Shown: positions 48,605 to 58,020 of the stretch, piece after piece
Layout of the letters: each line of letters starts with the position of its first letter
How positions within the stretch are numbered: the stretch's first letter is position 1
Assembly: GCA_039519185.1 (NCBI GenBank)
Contig: CM076854.1
Coordinates: forward strand, 151,799,402 to 151,863,401
Reading direction: 5' to 3'
DNA length: 64,000 nucleotides
Source: Astragalus membranaceus
Lineage: Eukaryota > Streptophyta > Magnoliopsida > Fabales > Fabaceae
Position numbers and translations under genes: made by a program
The notes under the pieces: model-generated
What the model was told of the DNA's origin: nothing
Database searches by the model: none
What the model saw: the letters and a program-made list of their open reading frames with translations, nothing else

Positions 48605-49063
48605 GGGTTTTGCTTTTCCCACACCCCCTCCTACTCTTTCACACCCCTTAACAAATTTTATTCCAAAAATAACCTCGCGTGAGACGCTGCGAGGACGTGT
48701 TTTATGACTGTTCGAACGACCTTGTTCGAACAGGTTCGCATGACCTCATGCGAACAGTTTAAAAATGCCCAAAAGGGTGTGAAGTCAAAATTTAACACAC
48801 TCGAACGATGTCGTTCGAATGTGTTCGAACGAGGTCATGCGAACAGGTTCGCATGACCTCATGCGAACAGGTGAAAAACGCCCAAAAGGGTGTGAAGTCA
48901 AAATTTAACACACTCGAACGATGTCATTCGAACCTGTTCGAATGCCCGTGTTCGAACAGGTGAAAATTCGTGAAAAAAAAGAGGTTTGGCCTGGCCTTTT
49001 GGTCTTTTCACACCCTTATGGGGTGTGTTTCGAGTAGGAGGGGGTGTGGGAAAAGCAATACCC
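48605..49063. mobile_element. 459-bp non-autonomous relative of element A (element C)
   Basis: The ends GGGTTTTGCTTTTCCCACAC and (right, reverse complement) GGGTATTGCTTTTCCCACAC are nearly identical for over 30 bases. Exactly eight A flank each side (48597-48604, 49064-49071). The interior consists almost only of the same TTCGAACAGGTTCGCATGAC motifs found near the ends of element A, in both orientations, and the right 100 bases are almost identical to the left end of element A (aggtttggcctggccttttg). No coding region. Confidence 0.85.
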
Positions 49064-49132
49064 AAAAAAAATTGTCGGAAAATGGTGTTAGGAGCCAGGG
49101 ATATAGTGAGTTGTGAAAGGTGGAATATAGTA

Positions 49133-50633
49133 AGGTTTTTTTTTATACCCCATCAACTCCCTTCTACCCCCACACATTATCGTAATCCCGAAAATACCCC
49201 TGACATAATTAACAAAAATTGACTTTTGGAAGATTCTCTAGTGGGGGACCACTTTATCTGGTAATCGGATTTACCTAAATGCAAGGTAAATCCGATTAGC
49301 TTTAAATATGTAATAAATACACACGCATAAGTAAAATCGGATGTATCAAACTGCCAGATAAATCCGATTTGACTATTTATTTCAGTATAGAAAGCAAATT
49401 TTTGTCCTGACGGATATAGCTAAATCCGATGCGCAATCGGATTTACGTACCCAAACGTAAATCCGCTTATATCTTTTAATGAATCGGATTTACCTGGATG
49501 GGGGTATATCCGATTTTGAAAAATACAAAGCGGATTTACGTTTGGGGTACGTGAATCCGATTTGTTTTTTTTTTAAAAATTAATTTCTGTATAACTGTTG
49601 TTCTATTTTGAAACAGATATTGACCCGCATACAGAGTCGCAGGTTGTTCCTTTCGTGGTAGACACTACAGAGGCATTCTGGACGGAGAGGGTATATTTTT
49701 CATACTAATTTTTTTTAATCAAAGTTTGGTAGATATTTAATTAATTAAGTACGTAACATTTTTCTATTTTTTCTATTTTGTAGATATTTTCTACACGCGA
49801 GGATGTAGAAGAGTGGGCTAACGCGGTTGGGAGACGTATTGGAGTTGTGGTTATCATTGTAAGATCTGACAAAGCTGGAGTTAAAAGGGGTTCTAGAGAT
49901 AAGATTATTTTTTGTTGCGAGAAGCAAGGGAAGTGGTCTAATGATTCTAGAGTTTTTTCGGGTCTAAGAGAAGAAGCTGTCCGTTTACATTGAGAGCTAC
50001 TTGTACAATACGTCATGGGGGTTGGCGTGTGAATGGTAGGTGTGGTCTTCACACACATGAGTTGCTTACTACCCCGGTCGGGTCGACAGCTTTTGGTCGT
50101 TTAACTAAGCCACAGAAAGCTATTGTTAATGAGCACACTGATCTGAATGTTGCCCCGAAAGATTGTCTTACTACTTTGAAGAATCATTATCCGGACAACG
50201 TCACTTCTCTTCCTCAAATATATAGGCAGCGTTACGCCTATAGGTCTTCTAAGAGGGGTCCTAGAATGGACATTCAAGAGCTTTTGAGATTGATTGAGTC
50301 GCAAAATTATTTATGTTGGAGCAGAAAAGTTGAGGGTTCCGATGTGGTCAGTGACATCATGTGGGCATCCCACTTCTATTAAGTTATTCCGGTTGTTTCC
50401 AAAGGTTCTTATTCTTAACACCACCTACAAGACCAACAAATACAATCTACCTCTATTTGAGATTGTAGGAGTCACTTCAACGGAGTTAACTTTCTCGGTT
50501 GCTTTTGCCTATATTTCACACGAGCTTGGAATTCATTTTACTTGGGCATTGCAGCAACTGAAAGAATTATTTGACTTGCACAGGCTTCAGCCTCAGGTAT
50601 TCTTGACTGACAGAGATCTTGGTCTTATGTGCA
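49133..50633 (+). mobile_element. Truncated MULE related to element D (element G)
   Basis: The left end aaggtttttttttatacccc resembles the element D terminus. It is followed by hairpin repeats of AATCGGATTTACCT...GGTAAATCCGATT (49258-49560) and the first half of a transposase. Sequence similarity to element D stops inside the DDE core at ~50633 and no right terminus is seen in the next 3.4 kb. Confidence 0.7.
49612..50633 (+). pseudogene. MULE transposase, truncated and mutated
   Basis: Same exon plan as 44194-46285: a short exon (DIDPHTESQVVPFVVDTTEA, to 49690), an intron ending TTTTGTAG, then FSTREDVEEWANAVGRR. A frame break near 49990 is followed by ATCTIRHGGWRVNGRCGLHT, EHTDLNVAPKDCLTTLKN, another frameshift near 50370, then LFRLFPKVLILNTTYKTNKY and VFLTDRDLGLM. 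The first catalytic Asp (D of LDNTYKTN in element D) is Asn here. Everything after DRDLGLM is lost. About two thirds of residues agree with the element D copy by eye. Confidence 0.8.
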
Positions 50634-50749
50634 TGGAATTGGATTCTCTGTGTATATGCATATCTATCTATGTGTTTGTTGTGATATGCTATATGCATTG
50701 ATTTTCTTATTGTTATTTTCTTTCTCTTGTATGAATGTTCGTCAATTAG

Positions 50750-51074
50750 GGAGGATCTTGGATGTTCCCGAGGGCTTTCTAAAACGGCATCCATTCCCGG
50801 GTCCTGGTCTTGCAGTGAGAGTTTTGGGTGATGTGACTGAAGGAAATGCCTTGGATATTCTCCGACAAGTTCATGGAGCTTTTGTGCTTGTATTTGTCTG
50901 CAATATTGATATTGATTTAGTGCCTTCAGTGTTTTGAGTGCAATTTTTTTTTAGGTTGATGAGATTTTCATTCAATCAATCAAGGATGCTGGCCTTTATG
51001 ATTCCATATGGCAAGCCTTTGTAGTTTTCTTGCCAGTACGATCTGTTGGAGTTCAAGGTGAAACTATCTCAAAG
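50750..51074 (+). pseudogene. GMP synthase fragment (two exons)
   Basis: Exon 50750-50868 follows tcaattag and reads GRILDVPEGFLKRHPFPGPG then LAVRVLGDVTEGNALDILRQ; intron 50869-50954 (GT...TTTTTTTTAG); exon 50955-51074 reads VDEIFIQSIKDAGLYDSIWQ and FVVFLPVRSVGVQGE. These are the C-terminal dimerisation/XMP-binding part of glutamine-hydrolysing GMP synthase, an enzyme of guanine nucleotide synthesis. The amidotransferase and ATPase parts are missing. The intron shows it came from genomic DNA, not from processed mRNA. Confidence 0.8.
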
Positions 51075-51128
51075 TAAGTCATTTGATAGTTTCAAGCATA
51101 GTAGTTAATTTTATATTGTGTATGTGGC

Positions 51129-51218
51129 ATAATTGCACGCATAGTTGGTGGCTTGCTTGGTCTTGGTGGAGAATTTATAGCGAGACTCCTTTTCATTGGA
51201 CTAGGAACCCCTCTTTAG
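51129..51218 (+). pseudogene. TauE/SafE-family transporter exon fragment
   Basis: Reads IIARIVGGLLGLGGEFIARL then LFIGLGTPL followed by TAG and a donor-like gtacct. Plant TauE/SafE membrane proteins carry AGIVGGLLGLGGGFILGPLF-type sequence ending GIPPQ, so the TAG probably replaced CAG just at an exon end. Only one exon is present. The assignment is from a short stretch. Confidence 0.55.
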
Positions 51219-52700
51219 GTACCTTCTATCCTTCTCTTCAAGTCTACTTAGATTTATGGAAAACTTTATTGTGATTTATGTAATTATGTTAGTTGCTTTG
51301 GAACTCACTTTGATTGAGGAATTTTTCATGAGCATGTCCATGAATTAGTGTCCATGAATTAATGATATAACTTCCATGTAACTTTTATGTGTAGCATACA
51401 CAAGTTTATAAAGACCTTTGGAACTCACTTTGATGGTTCTTCCTTTCTCTTCTTTGAATCAGCATGCCAAAGAGCTTGAGGTAGCTACTGGCCATACTTG
51501 AAGTCAACAAATTAAGTATGTGCTTTTTTTGATGTCTAGCTATACTGACATATAAATCTGAATAATGTCTAGCTAGTGTGTCTTGATTAATGTGTGTGAC
51601 CAATAAGAATATTTTGATGTGAATAATTTTCCATTTCTGATAAACCTTTGTTGTCCTTGTTTTCATTTCTGCAGGATTATAAATGCCAGATGGTAATGTT
51701 GAAGAGGATGGAATTGTCCAAGAGGATGATCAATCTTTGAATGTACACACCGCATGGTGCTGTTTTGCAAGGCAGCTGTTGAGGTACATAAACTAAATAA
51801 CTTGGTATCTTAATCATTCATGTGATACTCTCTAATCTCTGACAAGTCAATTAGATTGTAAACAGTGAATACTAGGGTAAAACTACAGCTACTCTACATT
51901 GCATTAGGGTAAAATTACAAAATGGCTAATAGTAATTTTGTTCTTCAAGAAAATCAATTTATCAAAGTTCTCTTTCCTGTGGCACCTCCACCTTCATGTG
52001 CTGGAGCTTGGAGGCTACTGCTTTGACTAATGACTATTCCTATAGAATCAGTTATGCATATGGATGCTGAAATCTGTTCATGTGTTCCATTCATTTTTTG
52101 AATGAGAAGCTGAAACTAGACTTGACATAAGGAAATATGGGCTTCACATTTCTTCATAAGCACCTAATCCTGGTCCACAAGTAAATTATATTATTAAGAA
52201 CTTACCACAAGAAAATGATAACACTCCTAAGTTGTATCCAGAAACTATTACTAAGTCTGGTTTAATTTGAATCAAATAGACTAAACCCAGTTAGTGAGCC
52301 AAAACTCTCTTAGTACTCAATTCATACATTATTTACTGATTAACTTTATAGCCCAATATGCATTATTACAAGGATTTGTGCTTTTATAGTCCTACTTCCT
52401 ATGGAATATGGCTGTTCATTGATGTATGCATATGTGGAGTTTACTCTCCTCTACAGTTGTTTGTAATATATGTTAGCCACCCACCAAGTAATGCATCTTA
52501 CATGTATTTCAGCTTGCATATGTGGAGTTTACTCTATGCATATGTGTTTAATATAGAAATCCTGATTAACTTGTTATAGGCTGCTGAGTACTTAAATGAC
52601 AAAATGCTAGGATATTACTATATATGCAATCCTTTGAAATAGATGTGTAGTTGTTGGTTTTATAGTTCTGAGTAGTGAGTACTAATATTAATGATCTATT
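51219..52700. other. Non-coding DNA between gene fragments
   Basis: No clear domain. 51676-51785 has splice-like borders (tgcag/g...gag/gtacat) and could be another captured exon, but its translation is not recognised and contains stops in all frames. gcatatgtggagtttactct occurs twice near 52427 and 52516. Confidence 0.4.
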
Positions 52701-52734
52701 ATGTGTAGTTGTAGGAATTGTGCATTGGTTGTGT

Positions 52735-52866
52735 AGGGGGAGTGCATTTCCAGCTGCTAGTATTGCCCAAGAGGACAAATGCCTTTGGGATAGAACCAAG
52801 AGACTGGTCATCTGTGGAGACTTTTGTGTTACATCTCATCGATTTATTGGCTGGTATACTGACTGA
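52735..52866 (+). pseudogene. Renalase-like FAD/NAD(P) oxidoreductase fragment
   Basis: Reads GSAFPAASIAQEDKCLWD and RLVICGDFCVTS, which resembles the C-terminal FAD-binding end of plant renalase-like amine oxidase-family proteins (GSAFP...CLWD...RL.ICGDFCVSP). The frame then leaves the homology (HRFIGWYTD, stop). No other part of the gene is present. Medium confidence because the match is short. Confidence 0.5.
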
Positions 52867-53068
52867 TTTCAGTTCATTTACTAGTTTTTAAGCTCTTTGA
52901 TGTAGTAGAAGAAATAGTTGGATCAGTGAGTTGTATATTGAAAGAATGTTGTACTTGTTCACTGTTTACTATTTGTAGATTGTAATTACCATAGTTCTTG
53001 AATATTATTCTCTTCTTGTATGAATTGATGTTGTAAGTGATGTTTGTGAGGCATGTATAAAAAGAAAC

Positions 53069-53494
53069 TAGACATTTAGCATCGCTTGTTTCAAACAAGC
53101 GATGCTAAATGCCTTTTTTTTATCAAGAAAATGACATTTAGCATCGGTTGTTTCAAACAACCGATGCTAAATGTATCAATAAATGACATTTAGCATCGGT
53201 TATTTGGAACAACCGATGCTAAATGTCACTTTCAGGACATTTAGCATCGGTTGTTTCAAACACCCGATGCTAAATGTCATTTTTCAGGACATTTAGCATC
53301 GGTTGTTTCAAATAACCGATGCTAAATGTCATTTTCAGACAGCAAAAATAGTGATGAAATGGAGATTTAGCATCGGTTATCTGAACACCCGATGCTAAAT
53401 GTATGACATTTAGCATCAGGCGATTTAGCGTCGGGCGATAACCGGCGCTAAATGTCCAATTTAACCGACGCTAAATGTCTTTTTTCCACTAGTG
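53069..53494 (-). mobile_element. CACTA-type transposon terminus with palindromic subterminal repeats
   Basis: Ends ...ttttttCCACTAGTG at 53494, which on the minus strand begins CACTAGTGGAAAAAAGACAT, a usual CACTA start. Behind it lie six ~39-base palindromes of catttagcatcggttgttt and its complement (53073-53111, 53135-53173, 53187-53225, 53238-53276, 53290-53328, 53365-53401) and diverged units. Such repeats are where CACTA transposase binds. The opposite terminus was not found between 49000 and 53000; the three gene fragments at 50750-52866 may be its cargo. Confidence 0.7.
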
Positions 53495-53534
53495 TTTACA
53501 CTGTAAGCCCCAAGTTGTGTGACTTAAAAAATAT

Positions 53535-53646
53535 TAAATAACCGATGCTAAATGTATGACATTTAGCATCGGGCGATTTAGCGTCGAGCGATAACCGGCT
53601 GCTAAATGTCCAATTTAACCGACGCTAAATGTCTTTTTTCCACTGA
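53535..53646 (-). repeat. Partial second copy of the CACTA end
   Basis: Repeats the last ~110 bases of the terminus (ataaccgatgctaaatgtat ... ctttttTCCACT) 41 bases further on, but lacks the terminal AGTG. Confidence 0.8.
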
Positions 53647-53668
53647 AAAACTATTATTGAATGAAATG

Positions 53669-53740
53669 GACACTTATCATTTATGCATAAGTGAAAAATA
53701 AGTATATAATAATCAATGTTATGCATAAATGATAAGTGTC
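53669..53740. repeat. Perfect 22-bp inverted repeat hairpin
   Basis: 53669-53690 (gacacttatcatttatgc...) is exactly complementary to 53719-53740, with a 28-base AT-rich loop. It may be a tiny MITE or a small-RNA hairpin; nothing decides. Confidence 0.85.
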
Positions 53741-54007
53741 AAAGATACTTGAATTTTGTTTGAAAAGAAAATGCTAATAATGGTAATTGGATTTCAATCA
53801 ATATCAAAAATTTCAGATCACTCAATGATATTAAACTATACAAATATTTTTTGATAAAAAAAAACTATACAAATATTTAAAATATAACATAATTATTTAA
53901 AATAACTCCTAATATATCTAATATCACACTTTTTGGTGGATACGATTTCTTTAAAATCACTATAAATTTGATATTAAAAATTTCATATTCATGTGGCATT
54001 TAGATCA

Positions 54008-54430
54008 TGTTATGTACCTTGCCTCGGGATCTTGGATCCGAAATATGCGGTCGGTATCTGTATCTAGAAATGGTCTTTTCCTGGCTCAAGGTCAGAAAAA
54101 TGCTCTGAGTGTCAAAATCGCCCGAGGTTGTTATCGTCAGTGTCGTCTTCCTTCGAGGTTGAACTCGGGGGGTCGGGTACCTGCAGACACTCCGATGCCA
54201 AAGTCAGCAATCAAAAGTCAGTGAAGAGTACAAATGAGTAAAACGTACCTGGATATATGGGTTGGACCCGTATTTATAGACGCGGGACAGAGAGTGGAGT
54301 CGATTCTAACGTATCGGAGCCGTTGGATTCGAGCTTGGCAATCCAGACCGTTGATCTGGATCCACAGGTGAATCTCCCGTGTTGGGCCGGATCTTCATGC
54401 GGATTGGGCCTTTTGGCCCAGTCCGGAACA
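54008..54430 (-). repeat. 3' LTR of the Tat element (423 bp)
   Basis: Starts TGTTATGTACCTTGCC and ends GTCCGGAACA. Matches 61861-62252 throughout, with one ~30-base segment (near 54110-54140) absent from the other copy and scattered changes. Minus-strand TATA-like CTATAAATAC at about 54280-54271. Confidence 0.9.
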
Positions 54431-54664
54431 GTTGCCCCCAAGTCGAGGTGGTTCACGGGAGTGCGACCTCGGCTTGAATTGTAGTTGGTTATCGGATGAA
54501 CGTCATCCTCCTTTGGACGATTTATCTAGGACCCGTGTGACACGTGTCGATTTCTCAAAATGACGCGACGTTTTACCAAAACAATGTGTGGCGCCATTAT
54601 GACTGTGCATTTTCGCGCATAGTCATCATTTACCTGTTTTCGGCGGGTGATGTGTCGTTTCTCT

Positions 54665-55043
54665 TGCTATGCCTATAAATAGGTTCGAGGGTGAGTGAAA
54701 GCTTCTGCGTTTTAAGCTCTGATTCTCCCGACTTTATAGGCAATTCTTCCGACTCTGAAAATTTTGCTCGATCTGTGGTTTAATTTGTCCGAGAGTGATG
54801 TTCCGGTGGGCATTCCTCAGATCACCCTACCGAGGCCCGTGCTTGAGTAATCTGTCGAGGTTAGTTCTTTTTAGTTTTTATTCTCCTTTTTCTTCGAGTA
54901 CTTGTTGGACGGGTCGTCGAACTCGTTCCCCTCATGGCTCTCTTTGGGGAGAAAGCTGGTCAAACTCGGCCCCGGCCTCCCTGGGGTCGAATCTGTTGCT
55001 TGATTATTGTTTCCGACCTTGGCTTCCTCCCCTCTAGGTGAGA
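54665..55043 (+). promoter_or_regulatory. Promoter-like region and spliced leader of the antisense gene
   Basis: CCTATAAATAGG near 54670 is a good TATA box on the plus strand, opposite to the element. A leader intron is likely: donor tcgag/GTTAGTTC near 54860 and acceptor cccctctag near 55037, seven bases before the ATG at 55044. Confidence 0.55.
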
Positions 55044-57060
55044 ATGGTGAGGACAAGAGATTCTGAGAGATCGTACAGCGTCCCTCCAGGAAAACCCCTT
55101 TTGAAAAAGTCAGCGGATGGACTCCCGATTCCGGCGGATCCGGCCAATGATCAGATGTCGTCTTCGGTAAAATCGGCCACGGTTCAGGCGGTTGACTCTG
55201 TATCGACTTTGGTTGCTAGAGACCTGCCCCCCCCCCCCCCCCGCGGGTGACTCCACTTACCAATCCAAATCAGAAGGGCAGAACGACGACGACATTGATG
55301 TGGGTGACTCGTATCATTGGGTTTCCCGGGACGTTCATAACAAGGGCTCAGTGTATCGGCCCGGCCGCGGTGACCTGAAGGACTTCAAGAGATTTGAGAG
55401 GTTTCTTGGCGGCGGAGGGCAGAAGTGGAGGTTTGAGCCCGTTTCCGACTCTGGCGTAGTATGCCAGGTGGTATTTGGGTTACAGTTCTTCGTGTACTCG
55501 GCCCTTTTTGAGAAGATGAAAATGAGGATCCCTTTCTCGTCATTCCAAAACGGATCCTTCGTACCTTAAGGTCGCGCCGTCCCAGCTCAACGCCCGAGGT
55601 TTCATTCGAACGTTTGAGATAGTGATGGGTGCCTTGCGACGAGCTTGCCGGCACAAGGTGTTCTTTGCCTTGTTTGAAGTTTTCTGTCAGGTAGAGATCG
55701 GATCCGGGAGAGAGAGAGAGAGAGAGACAGGGCCACATGGGTCTCTGCTGCAATCGAAAGTGTAGCTTGTTTATCCTGGTCACAGACTCAGTCAAGGACT
55801 TTAAGTACAAGTTTTTCTATGTCAAGCCAGTGAATGAGGCCGCGAGGAAAGAAGTTGCCGAGTTGGATGGGAAAAAGAGGGTCATCAGGCCCCTTTTTCC
55901 CTTATCTTGGAGTGAGAGGCCCTTTTGAATGCGAGGCTGCTGATTATGCTTACTTGACTTCCGCCTTGTCGGGGGAAAAGGCCCGTACATTCAATCTGTT
56001 GCTCTGTTGGGTGGACAAGTTCCCTCAGGGAAGTAAGAGATTGATAGTAGGAAGATCTTAAGTGCTGAGGCCGAGTCGCCCGAGGAACTCAGGGCCGTCC
56101 TTGGTAGAGTTATGATTAAGTATTCCTTTATCTTTTATTTGTTTTCTCTTTTCTAACTTTGATGTTTCACACTGTTTCAGATAAGATGGCGGGCGACTTC
56201 AGCTTGGCCGATTACTTAGATGCCGCTGGGGTTGAAGGAGAGGATGACCTCCTCTGTCTCGGGGCTTCAGATGTTGCTGGGAATCCGTCTTCGGGTTTGG
56301 CCCTTGTACCCAGCCAAGCCAGTCCATCAGTGATTTTGAAAGAAACCCCCGATATTAAGCAGAAAGGTCCCATAAAGACGCCGCAAAAGTGCCTTCCTCC
56401 CAGCTCGACCTCTGGAAACAAGAGATTGCGGGTCACCGAGTCTCATACTACTGAGCTTTCCCTGGAGGACTTCGAGGCCTGTGCCAAGTCGGGAAGCTCG
56501 GGCAGGAGCTGTTTATTAAGTGGAACGCTGACGTCTCCCATAGGGAACAAGGTACTGATTTTGAGGCCGAGAACGTATTGCTAGGTAGTGAATTACGGTG
56601 CACAAATATCAAATTAACTGTCGGTTTGAACTCTCTTTTAGAGGCTCGTGACAAGGCGGACTTGATGAGGCTTGAAAGGGATACCTTGCAAGCTCGATTA
56701 GATAGTCTCTCCAAAGTTGAGGAGGAGATCGAGGCGCTCAAAAAGAAGCTGGACAAGCTGAAGAAGAAAGCCGAGCTTGCTGCAGAGGTGCCCGAGCTGG
56801 AGAGAAAGCTGGAGGAGTTTGGGACCCGAAATCAAGGCCTGAAGAATCAAATCAACGGATTGAAAGAGAAGGTGAAGTCCTCCGAATCGTTGATCAAGAA
56901 GTGCCAGGAGGAGAGGGACGAGGCCCTCGCCTTTAAACAGAAGTCTGCCAGGAAGGGTCCTAGATGGCCTTTAAGAGCTTCAAGAATGCGATTGACCAGG
57001 TCAAAGTCCTGCATCCCGAGCTTGATCTGTCTCTTCCAAATGTCGTATTTATGGTGAAGG
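55044..57060 (+). pseudogene. Antisense additional ORF of a Tat element (Transposase_28-like), frameshifted
   Basis: Starts MVRTRDSERSYSVPP. A run of 16 C (55227-55242) shifts the frame; then SYHWVSRDVHNKGSVYRPGR, FSSFQN, LKVAPSQLNARGFIRTFEIV, a (GA)n-interrupted stretch, FKYKFFYVKPVNEA and DYAYLTSALSGEKARTFNLL. A later part (56186 on) is acidic, then a ~110-residue coiled coil (56640-56970) rich in LKKKLDKLKKKAELA-type heptads. The middle resembles the 'putative gypsy type transposon' (Transposase_28) proteins coded antisense to pol between integrase and 3' LTR in some plant Tat elements. Their role is unknown. At least three frameshifts make this copy non-functional. Confidence 0.65.
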
Positions 57061-57369
57061 AGGATAGGATCGTCAAGCTCGTGAAGGGTGCCGACCCCGA
57101 GATTGTCTACCCTACCATTTAGTTGTAATCTTTATTTTGAATCTTTTATTTGGTGGCCTTGGTTGTATCTGGGGTCACCTTTGGCCTGTATAACGTACTT
57201 GAGGCGCCGGCCGATTCCGGTTTTATATTTTCGAGGCATGTTGTTTGATGATCCGCCTTTTTTTTATGCTTATGTATGTTCGTTTGATAATTGAGAACAA
57301 ATCTGAGGCCTGTTGCGAGCCTGGTTTCCCGAATGGGACTTCCCGATAGGAAGTTGTGGGCCGTAAAAA

Positions 57370-57600
57370 GCCCGACCTCGCGACGGAGGTTGATGAGACA
57401 CACTAGGATCGACCTCGTCGTGGAGGTCGTTGGGCCACGCTAGGCCTGACCTCGCGATTGGAGGTGAATGAGCCACGATAGGCTCGACCTCGTCGTGGAG
57501 GTCAGTGGGCCACGCTAGGCCTGACCTCGCGGTTGGAGGTCAATGAGCATGATAAGCTCGTCCTCGTGACTGAGAGGTCAGTGTGAGGCCTGCCGGAGCG
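57370..57600. repeat. Tandem repeat in the Tat element 3' region
   Basis: Four to five copies of a ~55-base unit: cgacctcgtcgtggaggtc, gtgggccacgctaggc, then ctgacctcgcgattggaggt. Units alternate between two variants. Short tandem arrays here are common in Tat elements. Confidence 0.85.
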
Positions 57601-58020
57601 ACCTTTTCAGAAGGACATCAGTCCGAAACCACGAAATCAGGTGAGACTTCGTTCAATCCAATACACCAAGTGCAGACCTTTGAGTGAATTGGAGTGAAGA
57701 AGCTCAGACGAGGTCGGGTGCAATGGCCTAATCTTGACCGGGACCAGTGTTCTTCGGCAGGCGGCTATGCATTCCTGAAAAATGGAGTCATTTTATTACA
57801 GAAGCGGACTCTAAGGTCCAATTTGCATACATGATAGTTTGACAGTTATGATTATCATTTCAACTAAAATAGAGTCGAAGCTTCGTAGAGTTCCACGTTC
57901 TGGGAATTACCTATTTCTTCAGAGTTTCCAAGTAGTAGGCTCCTTTTCCTGTTTTGGCAGTTATTTTGTAGGGGCCTTCCCAATTCGGAGCCAGCTTGCC
58001 TTGTCTAGAGTTCTTTCCTC
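57601..58020 (-). other. Non-coding stretch between tandem repeat and integrase end
   Basis: No ORF resembling a protein. 57880-58020 continues the pol 3' end in broken frames (on the minus strand, the usual GKLAPNWEGPYKI-type integrase C-terminus can be glimpsed near 57965-57985). Confidence 0.5.

Noticed and set aside
49000..53000. Left terminus of a CACTA element or Helitron ends around the captured gene fragments
   Set aside because: No CACTAGTGG start nor a hairpin-plus-CTRR end could be identified, so the vehicle of capture is left open.
53073..53401. Six regularly spaced palindromic repeats resembling a CRISPR array
   Set aside because: Plant nuclear DNA, each unit is itself a full palindrome, spacers are short AT-rich remnants, and a CACTA end follows directly.
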